DNA of 57,006 bases from Phycisphaerae bacterium (GTDB lineage: Bacteria; Planctomycetota; Phycisphaerae; Sedimentisphaerales; Anaerobacaceae): assembly GCA_026386805.1 (NCBI GenBank), contig JAPLMX010000123.1, positions 1 to 57,006 on the forward strand, written 5' to 3'. Position numbers and translations under genes: made by a program. The stretch's first letter is position 1; the number at the start of each line of letters is the position of its first letter. The notes beneath the pieces were generated by a model. The model was not told the origin of the DNA, ran no database searches, and saw nothing but the letters and a program-made list of their open reading frames with translations. Below are positions 36,003 through 44,830 of the stretch, piece by piece.

Positions 36003-36476
36003 TGTAGCAGACCTCCGAATGCTCGTGTACGTTCGTGACTACAGCACAGTGAGATGATACCAGGGATGCACGGGCGTGTCGAGAGACACGCCGGGACGAA
36101 GAAACCGAGTTTATGATCCCCGCCCGGGATCGGTGAACCATAACCTTGACTCGATCTTCCCGATATTGATGTCGCGCGTCATCTTGATTATTCACAGCCC
36201 CCGTGGAATATGCGGGTTGGAGCGTCTGAGGGGGGGCGTGTGAGAAGCCGGTGTTGTCCGGGTGGCAGCCTCAAGGCCGAAGGCCTTGGGGATGGTTGGA
36301 CCCTGACCGCAGGCAAATCCGCGTTCATAGGCAGGCCATCCCCAATCCTTCGACAGGCTCAGGAGGGGCGCTGCGCTTGAGGCTGCCACCCAGTACCAGG
36401 GTACTGGTGAAATGTGAGCGTGCCATGTGATGAGTGCTTCGCACACACCCTTTGAGTCGCACACTGTAAGATGGGT
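36003..36476. other. Intergenic region between GH5-like and helicase genes
   Basis: No gene seen. It contains the palindromic element at 36260-36391 and otherwise nothing I can name. Confidence 0.55.
36260..36391. repeat. Palindromic intergenic repeat, family F
   Basis: Perfect 16-bp arms (GGGTGGCAGCCTCAAG at 36260-36275, its complement at 36376-36391) enclose a second pair around TTGGGGATGG / CCATCCCCAA. Confidence 0.8.
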
Positions 36477-38915
36477 TCAGAGTTTCTCCGCCAATTGGGT
36501 GAGGAAGCTCGCGATGCCACGCAGTACCTCTCCGGACGGCACAGGCAGTTTGAGATGACGCTGACCGGTGGATTCATCCGTCTCGATCCTGAGCCCAGCC
36601 CCCACGTCGGCTGGCGTCTTAGCTTCACCCGACAACGTGCCGCTGAGCCGGTTCAGCAGGGTCAACCCCGCCGAGATCAAGTTCTCCCAATTCGGCTCGG
36701 CTGGGGTCCCCGATGGCGTCGTCTCCTCTTCGCGAGCCTTGTCGGGTTCGCCCCGGGCCTTCTCCTCCGGCGGCATGGCGGCGGGAATGGCCTGTGTGAC
36801 CTTGTCCACGGAGTCCATGAAGCGTTTGAGCCGGGTGCCGCCGAGGAAGACCTCGTTCATGCCGCCGTCCAGGACCCCGGCGAACAGGGACTGCTTGAAC
36901 GCGAGCACCGAGAGCATGCCGTGCTCAATCGTTCCCTGCGCCACGAAGTTGATGACGCGAACGGGCCGGTGCTGGCCCAGGCGATGGACCCGGCCGACCC
37001 GCTGGTCCAGGACTGCCGGGTTCCAGGGCAGGTCCATGTTGACGACCGTCGAGGCGTTCTGGAGATTCAGCCCCACGCCGCCGGCGTCCGTGGAGAGGAA
37101 GATGCGGCAATTGGGGTCCTGTTTGAATCGTGCGATGAGGTCCCTGCGGTCTCTCGAAGCCACGCCGCCGTGGAACAGCACATGACCCAGTTTGGCAGCT
37201 TCGAGGCGACTCACGATCAGTTCATGGGTCCGCACCCATTGACTGAAGACAACGGCCTTGTCGCCCGGCTGCTCAAAACACTCCTGAAGAACGGAGAGCA
37301 GCTCGTCCGCTTTGAAGCCGAAATCAGTCTTCTTGTCGAGCAGATAGGTGCTGTTGCAGCTCATGCGCATGTTCTGGAGGGCAATCATCAGCCTTCTCTG
37401 GTCGGCTTCGGACAGGAACCCGAAGCGCCGCCACTTGGCCGCGATCCGCGCAGCGATCTCGCCATCCTCCTCGTGGTGCGCCATCTGCTCCTTCGTCATC
37501 GGCACGAAATAGTTCTTGTCGAGGCGCTCCGGCAGTTGCTTGAGGACCTCCTTCTTCGTCCGGCGGATCAGGATCGACGCGAGGGTCCGCCCGATCGTGT
37601 CCAGGTTCCGGTAGCCGACAATCAGACCGTCCTCATCCACGTGCTGATGCTCCGCGAGGAAGCGGAACACCGGCCCCAGGCGAAAGCGGTCGACGAATTC
37701 CACAATCGAATGAAGCTCTTCCAGGCGGTTCTCCAGGGGCGTCCCCGTCAGAACGATGGCGTACTTCGAATTGAGTCGTTTGATGGTCTGGGCCCGGCGG
37801 GTCCTCCAATTCTTAATCCGCTGGGCTTCATCGAGAATGATGACCTCGGGGCCCCACTTGGCAATCGCGTCCAGGTCCCGATGCACGACCTCGTAGTTGG
37901 TGATTTTGTAGAACGACTCGGCGGCGTACGAGTCGGCGCGTCTCGCCAGCGCCCCCTCGACCACCAGCACCGGACGGACGCAGAACTTCTCAATCTCTTG
38001 CTTCCATTGATACTTCAGCGAGGTGGGGCAGACGATCAGGATCCGCTCGACGCCCGCCGTCTGGGCCAGAATCTCGCAGGCAGCAATCGCCTGGATCGTC
38101 TTGCCGAGGCCCATGTCGTCGGCGATCAGACTGCGTCCCGCCCGGGCGGCAAAGAGGGCCCCTTCCCGCTGGTACGGATACAGCGGGACCTTCAGCAGAT
38201 GCGCGAACGCAGCGCTCTCGATGCCCGCAGGGAACGCCTTGTCGATCCGCGCAGCCAGGGCCGCGCGATCCCGGACCTCCGCGATGAAATCCAGCGCGTC
38301 ATCATAGCATCGCAGATCGTGGGCGAACGCGCCGGCCTGTTTCAGGAAGGCGTCGAACCGCCCATACGCGTCGGCCTGGAGGACCCCATCGCCATCGAAG
38401 TAGCTCCCGGCGAGCTCGTGCAGTCCGGCGGGACACTCGACGCCGGGCCGGAAGACGACTTCACGCCGGGCCCCGTAGCGCAGATACACCTCCGAATAGA
38501 CCGGATGAAATCCTCGTGCAAAGGCCCGCGCGGCACCGGGTCTGCGCTGCAGCTTGCCGAGAACCCATTCGATGTGCTTGCAGGTCCCCAGCGTGTTGAC
38601 GGCGAAATCGGGGCAGGAGCAGTAGTTGTCGCCGAGCCCCAGCCCGCGAATCGCCACGCGGTATTCGCCGCCGGTCTGCGGGTTGGCGACCGTGAACTCG
38701 GAAAAGACCGGCTCATCGCCGACGTTCGTCAGCCGGAAACTCTGCTTGCGGGCAAACTGCTTTCGCAGGGCGATCTGCCACTGTTCAAGCGACATTTCCT
38801 CCGGCTTTCGCAGCCGCGAAACCTTGGCGCCCTGGAACGCCCCCTTCGACGGTTTGCGCCGGACGGCCTTCGCCGCCGGGGCATCGGCCTCGGCGGCAAC
38901 TCGTGCGTTCGCCAT
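36477..38915 (-). CDS. SWIM zinc finger / SNF2-family helicase
   Basis: 812 residues. A SWIM-type zinc finger near residues 100-125 (NYCSCPDFAVNTLGTCKHIE: CxC then CxH) is followed by a Swi2/Snf2 ATPase: Walker A DDMGLGKTIQA with Lys272, motif II ILDEAQRIKN with Asp362, LTGTPLENRLEEL, and in lobe 2 VVFSQWVRTHEL, LSTDAGGVGLNLQNAS and QRVGRVHRLGQ. These use ATP to move along DNA or remodel protein-DNA complexes; such genes are common stand-alone bacterial genes and also occur in defence islands, but nothing nearby supports defence here. ATG 38915 has GGAAGG eight bases upstream; an earlier TTG in frame is unlikely. Confidence 0.88.
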   Translation of the reverse strand: MANARVAAEADAPAAKAVRRKPSKGAFQGAKVSRLRKPEEMSLEQWQIALRKQFARKQSFRLTNVGDEPVFSEFTVANPQTGGEYRVAIRGLGLGDNYCSCPDFAVNTLGTCKHIEWVLGKLQRRPGAARAFARGFHPVYSEVYLRYGARREVVFRPGVECPAGLHELAGSYFDGDGVLQADAYGRFDAFLKQAGAFAHDLRCYDDALDFIAEVRDRAALAARIDKAFPAGIESAAFAHLLKVPLYPYQREGALFAARAGRSLIADDMGLGKTIQAIAACEILAQTAGVERILIVCPTSLKYQWKQEIEKFCVRPVLVVEGALARRADSYAAESFYKITNYEVVHRDLDAIAKWGPEVIILDEAQRIKNWRTRRAQTIKRLNSKYAIVLTGTPLENRLEELHSIVEFVDRFRLGPVFRFLAEHQHVDEDGLIVGYRNLDTIGRTLASILIRRTKKEVLKQLPERLDKNYFVPMTKEQMAHHEEDGEIAARIAAKWRRFGFLSEADQRRLMIALQNMRMSCNSTYLLDKKTDFGFKADELLSVLQECFEQPGDKAVVFSQWVRTHELIVSRLEAAKLGHVLFHGGVASRDRRDLIARFKQDPNCRIFLSTDAGGVGLNLQNASTVVNMDLPWNPAVLDQRVGRVHRLGQHRPVRVINFVAQGTIEHGMLSVLAFKQSLFAGVLDGGMNEVFLGGTRLKRFMDSVDKVTQAIPAAMPPEEKARGEPDKAREEETTPSGTPAEPNWENLISAGLTLLNRLSGTLSGEAKTPADVGAGLRIETDESTGQRHLKLPVPSGEVLRGIASFLTQLAEKL

Positions 38916-39047
38916 ACGTTGGACCTTCCCGTGAACAGACTCGTCAAACCCGCCAATAGACAACGACGGTGAGTATACTATACTGTCGCAGGAGGGGGAA
39001 TGGAGATCGCAATCGTGAAAAGGAATGGAGATCGAGAGGAGGGATGG

Positions 39048-39992
39048 ATGCGTGGACCACGCGTTCTGACCGCCGCTCTGCTGTCACTGGCGTCGCTGAG
39101 TTTTTCCTGCGCATCGTTCGCGAGATCGGATGCCTTCGCCTCGGGCCGAGCGATGGGCGTCGTCCAGAGCGACTCTCTCAGCGAGCTTTCGGGTATCGCG
39201 GCCAGCCGTCGCAATCCCGGCGTGCTCTGGGTACACAACGATTCGGGCGAGGCGCCGAGGATCTACGCGATCAACGAGAAGGCCGAACTGCTCGGCGCGT
39301 GCAACATCCGGGGCGCCGGCGAGCGTGACTGGGAGGATATCGCCGTCGGGCCGGGCCCCGATCCCAATCAATCGTACCTGTATATCGGCGATATCGGCGA
39401 CAACACAGCCAAGTACCCCGAGGTCATCGTGTACCGGGTGCCGGAGCCGAGAGTGGACGCCGCCACGCCCTTTGGCCCAATGACGACCGGTCCGGCCGAC
39501 GCGATCCGGTTGACGTATCCCGATGGACCGCGCGACGCCGAGACCCTGATCGTCGATCCGCTGACCCGCGACATCTACGTCATTTCCAAGCGAGAACTGG
39601 TCCCGAAAGTGTACCGTGCGGCCTATCCGCAATCCCTGAGTCAACAGACCAAGCTGGAACAGGTGGCCGTCATACCGTTCGCGTCGTTCCCCACCGGCGG
39701 CGACGTCTCGCCCGACGGCCGCCGCGTGATTATCCGGGGCATGTTCAGCGCGGCCCTCTGGGAGCGCCCCGCCGGTGAGAGGCCCCCCAACGCAGAACAT
39801 CGCCTTGGGAACCCCGTGCCTCTCTGGCGTGCCTTCTCCGGCAAGCCGAAGGCGATCCCCGTGGCCAGCGAACCCCAGGGCGAGGCCATCTGCTTCGACC
39901 GCAAGGGCGAGGGCTATTTCACCATCAGCGAAGGGAAACACCCAACCCTCTATTACTTCGCCTCCGCCGAACCCAACACCCCGAGCCGGTGA
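39048..39992 (+). CDS. Secreted beta-propeller-like protein
   Basis: 314 residues with signal peptide (MRGPRVLTAALLSLASLSFS). The body reads like a beta-propeller related to SdiA-regulated or esterase-like phytase domains: LSELSGIAASRRNPGVLWVH, DSGEAPRIYAINEKAELLGA, DWEDIAVGPGPDPNQSYLYI, DAETLIVDPLTRDIYVISKR, EPQGEAICFDRKGEGYFTIS. The residues for phosphate-ester hydrolysis cannot be confirmed. Two in-frame starts have good ribosome sites, 39000 and 39048; the latter puts the signal peptide at the N-terminus. It is divergent from the SNF2 gene, with a TATACTATACT stretch near 38972 that may hold a -10 element. Confidence 0.65.
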   Translation: MRGPRVLTAALLSLASLSFSCASFARSDAFASGRAMGVVQSDSLSELSGIAASRRNPGVLWVHNDSGEAPRIYAINEKAELLGACNIRGAGERDWEDIAVGPGPDPNQSYLYIGDIGDNTAKYPEVIVYRVPEPRVDAATPFGPMTTGPADAIRLTYPDGPRDAETLIVDPLTRDIYVISKRELVPKVYRAAYPQSLSQQTKLEQVAVIPFASFPTGGDVSPDGRRVIIRGMFSAALWERPAGERPPNAEHRLGNPVPLWRAFSGKPKAIPVASEPQGEAICFDRKGEGYFTISEGKHPTLYYFASAEPNTPSR

Positions 39993-40009
39993 TGCCATTG
40001 TGGATTGAT

Positions 40010-40073
40010 GATTGCGGATTGCGGATTTGCATCGTGAGCCGAATCTGCAATCCGCAATCCGAAATCCGCAATC
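40010..40073. repeat. Palindromic intergenic repeat, family G
   Basis: GATTGCGGATTGCGGATTTG at 40010 faces CAATCCGCAATCCGAAATCC ending near 40073. It is built of GATTGCG heptamers. Confidence 0.75.
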
Positions 40074-40239
40074 GGTAGGCGGCTTGGCGTGCGGGAAAAC
40101 GTGGTCTATAGTTTAATCGGGGTCTTGATATTGCCGATAATCGCACTGAATGGTGTGTCGGTTTTGCCGTGGGCGAAATGGGCACGGACATCGGATGCAG
40201 GCCCGTGAGCGTAACGGGCCGCCAAGAGGTAGGTCAATC

Positions 40240-40740
40240 ATGTCCTCACAAACCACAAGACTGGAGTTGGTCATCGTCGCCGCCGCGTTGCTGGTCCTGT
40301 TCTTGTGCCGGCAGCCGCCGAAGTCCGGAAATGCCGGGGTTCGCATGAATGTCGGCCAGATACCGGAGACCGGACAGAGAACCGATGACGAAAAGCAAGT
40401 CGGGGAGGACGTCACTGCCTCCAAACAGGGACCATCAAACTCCCAACTGCAAGCCATCGATCCGCCGTCGGACGTCGGCACGCCCGATAACACATCCACC
40501 CAATCAGCCGTGCCGCCGCGGCCCAAGATGAAGCGGATCGCCGTCGTGGACGCGAGAAAATGCGACGGCCTCAAGTATAAGGAACTCATGTACGGCGAAG
40601 TCACCGTCCAATGGGTCTGGGAGGGCGGTAGACTCGTGCCTAAGAAAGTCTGCCAAGTCCGGGAGCCGAGCGGCGCCATCAGCACCTGGAGCTTCGACAA
40701 CCACGACGGCATCATCATATCCGAAATCCCGCAGGAGTAG
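40240..40740 (+). CDS. Small exported or membrane-anchored hypothetical protein
   Basis: 166 residues. One N-terminal hydrophobic segment (LELVIVAAALLVLFLC), a polar proline-rich linker, and a C-terminal part with DARKCDGLKYKELMYGEVTV and REPSGAISTWSFDNHDGIII. No family recognised. An AGAGGT-type site precedes ATG 40240. Its last 237 bases are antisense to the run-on end of deoC, and its TAG stop (40738-40740) is exactly where native deoC sequence stops. Confidence 0.6.
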   Translation: MSSQTTRLELVIVAAALLVLFLCRQPPKSGNAGVRMNVGQIPETGQRTDDEKQVGEDVTASKQGPSNSQLQAIDPPSDVGTPDNTSTQSAVPPRPKMKRIAVVDARKCDGLKYKELMYGEVTVQWVWEGGRLVPKKVCQVREPSGAISTWSFDNHDGIIISEIPQE

Positions 40741-41358
40741 GACGCCGATGGCCCGGACCTCCAGAAGCTTGTCAAGATCGCGGACCCCCCCTGCCGCTTT
40801 GACCTGCACGCGTGCCGGCGAGTGCTGCCGCATCAGCTTGAGGTCCTCGATGGTCGCCCCGCCGGTGCCGTAGCCGGTGGAGGTTTTCACCCAATCGACG
40901 CCGAGATCGCCGCAGATTTCGCACAGCTTGATTTTCTGATCGTTGTTCAGGTAGCAATTCTCGAAAATGACCTTGACCTTCTGGCCTTTCTGGTGCGTCA
41001 CGTCAATCACGGCGGCGATGTCTGAGCGGACGTAGTCCCAATCGCCGCTGAGGACCTTGCTGATGTTGACGACCGTGTCCAGCTCCTGCCCGCCGTCCGC
41101 CAGGGCCCGCTTGGCCTCGGCGACCTTGATCGCCGTCGTGTGCCCGCCATGGGGAAAACCAATCGTCGTGCTCGCCTTGACCGTGCTGCCCCGGAGGATC
41201 TCAGCGCACCGCTTGAGGCCAAAGGGCATGATGCAGACACTGCCGACATCGTAACGCAAGGCAAGCTGGCAGCCGGCCTCAAGATCGCGGTCGATCAGCG
41301 TCGGATTCAGCAGAGAATGGTCGATCATCTTGGCGATGTCGCTGTACGTGTAATCCAT
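40504..41358 (-). CDS. deoC: Deoxyribose-phosphate aldolase with lost C-terminus
   Basis: Residues 1-206 are a typical class I DERA: MIDHSLLNPTLIDRDLEAGC, VCIMPFGLKRCAEIL, IGFPHGGHTTAIKVAEAKRA, VIFENCYL, Schiff-base-type Lys158 in DWVKTSTGYGTGGAT and Lys187 in VQVKAAGGVRDLDKLLEVRA. It cleaves deoxyribose-5-phosphate to acetaldehyde and glyceraldehyde-3-phosphate. After IGV the expected phosphate-binding end (a G-A-S/T-R/S type motif) is missing; the frame runs 78 more residues antisense to the neighbouring gene. A deletion or recombination at about 40740 is the simplest reading, so activity is doubtful. AGGAG lies upstream of the start. Confidence 0.8.
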   Translation of the reverse strand: MDYTYSDIAKMIDHSLLNPTLIDRDLEAGCQLALRYDVGSVCIMPFGLKRCAEILRGSTVKASTTIGFPHGGHTTAIKVAEAKRALADGGQELDTVVNISKVLSGDWDYVRSDIAAVIDVTHQKGQKVKVIFENCYLNNDQKIKLCEICGDLGVDWVKTSTGYGTGGATIEDLKLMRQHSPARVQVKAAGGVRDLDKLLEVRAIGVLLLRDFGYDDAVVVVEAPGADGAARLPDLADFLRHESTALPDPLDGDFAVHEFLILEAVAFSRVHDGDPLHLGPRRHG

Positions 41359-41378
41359 CGAATACTCCTGTCGAGAAA

Positions 41379-41414
41379 GACCCATAGGACCGATAGGACC
41401 TACGGGACCTATGT
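41379..41414. repeat. Four tandem 9-mers upstream of deoC
   Basis: GACCCATAG, GACCGATAG, GACCTACGG and GACCTATGT follow one another directly. Read on the minus strand the unit would encode GPV/GPI/GPM-like triplets, but it sits before the deoC start and is not thought to be translated. Confidence 0.7.
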
Positions 41415-41417
41415 GCT

Positions 41418-41495
41418 GGGTGCCATGTCCACGCTTGCGTGGACATGGCTTCCCAGTGGCAGAAGCATGCGTACGCAAGCGTAAGCATGGCACCC
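41418..41495. repeat. Palindromic intergenic repeat, family H
   Basis: GGGTGCCATG...CACGCTTGCGT faces ACGCAAGCGTAAGCATGGCACCC, with an inner CCACGC-TT-GCGTGG hairpin. Confidence 0.75.
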
Positions 41496-41512
41496 GCCGC
41501 CACCAAGACTGT

Positions 41513-42427
41513 CTATGGCAGGTACTGAAGCAGGTATCTGCCGCTCTGACGCAGGGCGGCCTTTCGCGTCTCCAGCGACGCCTCATAGGCGCGGTCCTCC
41601 ACTTCCACGCAGACCGGTCCGGCGTAGCCGGTGTCGCCCAGCACGGAGATGAACCGGCCCCAGTCAATCTCGCCGAGTCCGGGCAGCTTGGGCGTGTGGT
41701 ACTGCAGCGGCGCCGCGAGGATGCCGACCTCGCTGAGCCTCTCCCGGTCCAGCCGGACATCTTTCGCGTGGACGTGATAGATGCGATCCTTGAACTCCCA
41801 CAGCGGCTTGAGGTAGTCCATCTGCTGCCAGACCATGTGCGAGGGGTCATAGTTGAGCCCGAGATGATGGGACGGAATGTCCTCGAACATACGACGCCAG
41901 ATCTTCGGGCTGGTCGCCAGGTTTTTGCCGCCCGGCCACTCGTCGTTCGTGAACAGCATGGGGCAATTCTCAATGCCGATCCGCACATCGCGATCCTCGG
42001 CGTACTTCACCAGCGGCTTCCAGACCTTCAGGAATCGCGGCCAATTCTCGTCCACCGACTTGGTCCAGTCCCGGCCGATGAAGGTCGTGACGCGACCGAC
42101 TTCAAGCAGGGCCGCCGCCTGGATCACCTTCTTGAAGTGGGCCAACACTGCCTTGGCCTCGTCCGAATCGGGACTGAGGTAGTTCGGATAGTAGCCGAGC
42201 GAGCTGATGCTCACGCCGGCATTCTCCATCAGTCGGCGGACCTCCTCGGCCTGGTGCCGGCCGAAATCCACGACATCGAGATGCGTCACACCGGCGTACC
42301 GCCGCTCCGCTTTGCCTTTCGGCCAGCACATCAGCTCGACACAGGAATACCCCGCTTCAAACGCAAACTCGACCACCCGCTCCAACGGCAGGTCCGGTAA
42401 GATCGCACTGACAAATCCGAGCTTCAT
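41513..42427 (-). CDS. Sugar phosphate isomerase/epimerase (TIM barrel)
   Basis: 304 residues of the xylose isomerase-like/AP-endonuclease-2 fold without a signal: [70 protein letters not shown] and PVCVEVED; the Glu, Asp, His and Glu are likely metal ligands. Substrate unknown, probably a hexulose or inositol derivative. ATG overlaps the stop of the upstream oxidoreductase by four bases (ATGA), so the two are translationally coupled and probably act on the same sugar. AAGGAG precedes the start. Confidence 0.85.
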   Translation of the reverse strand: MKLGFVSAILPDLPLERVVEFAFEAGYSCVELMCWPKGKAERRYAGVTHLDVVDFGRHQAEEVRRLMENAGVSISSLGYYPNYLSPDSDEAKAVLAHFKKVIQAAALLEVGRVTTFIGRDWTKSVDENWPRFLKVWKPLVKYAEDRDVRIGIENCPMLFTNDEWPGGKNLATSPKIWRRMFEDIPSHHLGLNYDPSHMVWQQMDYLKPLWEFKDRIYHVHAKDVRLDRERLSEVGILAAPLQYHTPKLPGLGEIDWGRFISVLGDTGYAGPVCVEVEDRAYEASLETRKAALRQSGRYLLQYLP

Positions 42428-43590
42428 TGTCGTTCTCCTTTTTTCACGGGCACCCATCGGCCCTCCCGGTGACTTTGCAGGATGGCTTCGCACAGCAGGA
42501 TCTCGCGGTGGCCGTCGGCAAACGTGGGAAAGCTTGCGGGCGCCGAGAAGTCCCCCGCCTTGATGTAATCGTAAAACGCCCGGAAGCACTGCTTGAAGGT
42601 GTCCGGGAAGCCCTCGTTGTGTCCGCCGGGATAGTTGGTGAACCGCCGGGCCTTGTCACCGAGCAGCGAAGGATCGCGGATCAGGCTCTCGTTCGCCTTG
42701 TCACGATGGCCGACCCACATCTCATTCGGCTGCTCGCTGCACCAGGCCAGGGCCTGATTCGAGCCAGCGATCTCGTACCGCAGGCAGTTCTTGCGCCCCG
42801 CCGTCACCTGCGAGACCCACAGACACCCCCGGGCCCCGCCCGCAAACCGAAGCAAAACGCAGCCATAGTCCTCGGTGGCGATATTGACCGATTCCGTCTT
42901 GACGGCGGCCTTCTCCTGCTTGCCTTTGAACGTCTCCACCTCGCCCAGGGACCTCTGCCGTACAGGGTGCACGGTCGAAAGGTCCGCACAGACAGCCTCG
43001 ACCTCCAAACCCGTGATCGCACGGATCAAATCCAGCCAGTGCGTCCCAATATCGGCGATGGCCCGCAGCTCGCCGCCCTCCTCGGCCAGCACCCGCCAGT
43101 TGTAGTCGGTGGGATGGAACAGCCAATCCTGCACATAGCTGCCGCAGACGGAGAAGACGCGGCCAAGAGTACCGCGTTTCATCATATCCGCGGCTTCGAT
43201 GTTGAGCGGATAATACCGGATATTGTAGTTCACGCCCGCCGCAAGACCGCTGCGCCGAGCCAGCTCGATCAGCTCAGCAGACTCGGTGGAATTGATCGCC
43301 AGCGGCTTCTCGCACAGCACATGCTTGCCCGCATTCAACACCGCCTTAGCCATCGGATAATGCAGCCGGTTCGGCGTGGCAATGTGCACGACCTGCACAC
43401 TCTTATCGCCCAGAATCTCCTCGAAGTCCCGGTACGCCTTGGGCAGCCCCAGGGTCTTGGCCGCCAGCTCCGACTCGCCTTTCGAGACCCCAAGAATTCC
43501 CGTGACTTCAACACCGATGCGTCCCAGGGCTTCCACGTGCACCGGCCCAATGAACCCCGCCCCCACCACCGCCGTGCGAATCTTCTGCAT
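42424..43590 (-). CDS. Gfo/Idh/MocA family oxidoreductase
   Basis: 388 residues. N-terminal Rossmann fold with [56 protein letters not shown] (the EKP motif holds the catalytic Lys) and [12 protein letters not shown]; the C-terminal alpha/beta domain has [16 protein letters not shown] and [20 protein letters not shown]. Such enzymes oxidise or reduce sugars and inositols with NAD(P). ATG 43590 has GGAG eight bases upstream; ATG 43596 is too close to it. It forms a coupled pair with the downstream isomerase-like gene. Confidence 0.9.
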   Translation of the reverse strand: MQKIRTAVVGAGFIGPVHVEALGRIGVEVTGILGVSKGESELAAKTLGLPKAYRDFEEILGDKSVQVVHIATPNRLHYPMAKAVLNAGKHVLCEKPLAINSTESAELIELARRSGLAAGVNYNIRYYPLNIEAADMMKRGTLGRVFSVCGSYVQDWLFHPTDYNWRVLAEEGGELRAIADIGTHWLDLIRAITGLEVEAVCADLSTVHPVRQRSLGEVETFKGKQEKAAVKTESVNIATEDYGCVLLRFAGGARGCLWVSQVTAGRKNCLRYEIAGSNQALAWCSEQPNEMWVGHRDKANESLIRDPSLLGDKARRFTNYPGGHNEGFPDTFKQCFRAFYDYIKAGDFSAPASFPTFADGHREILLCEAILQSHREGRWVPVKKGERQ

Positions 43591-43636
43591 ACCCATGTCT
43601 CCTTTTGGCCACTCTGTACCGGTTCAAACGGTAGCA

Positions 43637-43849
43637 TCACACACGGGTTCTGTCAATCGCCACAGAGGAATACTTCGGGGGCAATTCAATCCGCAGATTG
43701 GGGAAGATGAACCGCTTGAATTCGAGACTCGCGGGACCGAAGTTCCGCAGCAGACCACGCTCCGGGCGTGTGGCCTTCAGGTAATTGAGCCACTGGGCTT
43801 CCTCAATGCCGGTGCCGGTACGGCGAGAATACTCTGGATCGGCGTCTGA
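43637..43849 (-). pseudogene. C-terminal remnant of a GxxExxY protein
   Basis: In one minus-strand frame the sequence reads GTGIEEAQWLNYLKATRPER, GLLRNFGPASLEFKRFIFPN and RIELPPKYSSVAIDRTRV before a stop at 43637. EAQxLNYLK, GLLxNFG and LEFKR are the conserved C-terminal motifs of GxxExxY proteins. The N-terminal two-thirds with the GxxExxY motif is absent, so this is a relic. Confidence 0.65.
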
Positions 43850-43870
43850 CAGGGGTCTGTCTGCGGTTCA

Positions 43871-44830
43871 TCACACGCTGGGACTGGGTCGGGCCTGCTC
43901 CGGCGACGGTGCGGCCTTGAGGTGCTGCTGAGCCCAGATGGAGGAGGCGCAGCCCATCAGGAGGACGACACCCGAAAGCAGTTGCATGCCGTTGAGCCGT
44001 TCGTGGAAGAAAACGCTCGACATGCTCAGAACGATGAGGGGCTGCGCGAGGACGACCAGCATCGGAATCGTCGTGCCGATCCGCCGAATCGCCGCATAGA
44101 AGAGAACGTGGGCCAAGGCGATGGAGGTGATGGCCGAGACCACGATGGCGGTCCAGGCGGGGAGGCCCATGTGCAGGGCCTGCCCCGGCCGGCCGAGCAA
44201 GGCCGCGCAGATCCACAGACCGACCGTCGTGTAGAGACTGATCACGGAGAAACCGCTGCGCGAGTCGATGTCCCGCAGGGCGATCTTCACGGAAACCGCG
44301 TACACACCCCACATGAAGGCCTCCGCCAGGGCAATCGCGATCCCGATCCGCGTGCCCACCGCCGTGAAATCCTTCTGGAAGTACAGGACGCCGAGCAGGC
44401 CCGCCAGCGACAGCCCAAGACCCAGCCAAAAGCGGGGACTTCGCATCAAGGGCCTCTCCTCTGCGAAGAACAGCAGAGAAAAGCCCGTCACCCACAGAAC
44501 CGAGGTGTTGGTCAGCAGGGTCATGAAGGCGGGCGTGATGTAGTAGAAGCCCGCCCCCCACAGGCTCTGCATTGCGACGTTGGCGAGGGAGGGCACGATG
44601 GCTCGACGCCATGTTCTTTGGGGGAAGCTGCCCCGCGCCGCGACATACGCCACAAACGGGACCCAGAACACACAGGCGGCCGAGTAGCGAAGGGCGTTCT
44701 GGGTCCAGGAGTCCGTGAATCCCGTAAGGTACTTGATGAAGATGGGTCCCAGGGCCCAGAAAAAGACGGCCCCCAGGCAGGCGGACGTGGCGACCGTGTT
44801 CACCCGGCTCGTTTTCGTCGAGCGGCTCAT
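43871..44830 (-). CDS. EamA/DMT family transporter
   Basis: 319 residues with ten hydrophobic segments in two EamA repeats: ACLGAVFFWALGPIFIKYLT, WRRAIVPSLANVAMQSLWGA, LLTNTSVLWVTGFSLLFFAE, then AIALAEAFMWGVYAVSVKIA and ITSIALAHVLFYAAIRRIGT with LLSGVVLLMGCASS. Members export metabolites by proton exchange; substrate unknown. The start ATG overlaps the lpxB stop by four bases (ATGA), so expression is coupled to lipid A synthesis. The role could be export of an envelope precursor, but that is only context. Confidence 0.88.
   Translation of the reverse strand: MSRSTKTSRVNTVATSACLGAVFFWALGPIFIKYLTGFTDSWTQNALRYSAACVFWVPFVAYVAARGSFPQRTWRRAIVPSLANVAMQSLWGAGFYYITPAFMTLLTNTSVLWVTGFSLLFFAEERPLMRSPRFWLGLGLSLAGLLGVLYFQKDFTAVGTRIGIAIALAEAFMWGVYAVSVKIALRDIDSRSGFSVISLYTTVGLWICAALLGRPGQALHMGLPAWTAIVVSAITSIALAHVLFYAAIRRIGTTIPMLVVLAQPLIVLSMSSVFFHERLNGMQLLSGVVLLMGCASSIWAQQHLKAAPSPEQARPSPSV

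Noticed and set aside
36477..38915. SNF2 helicase as part of a DISARM-like or other defence system.
   Set aside because: No methylase, PLD, DUF1998 or nuclease gene adjoins it; neighbours are metabolic or secretory.
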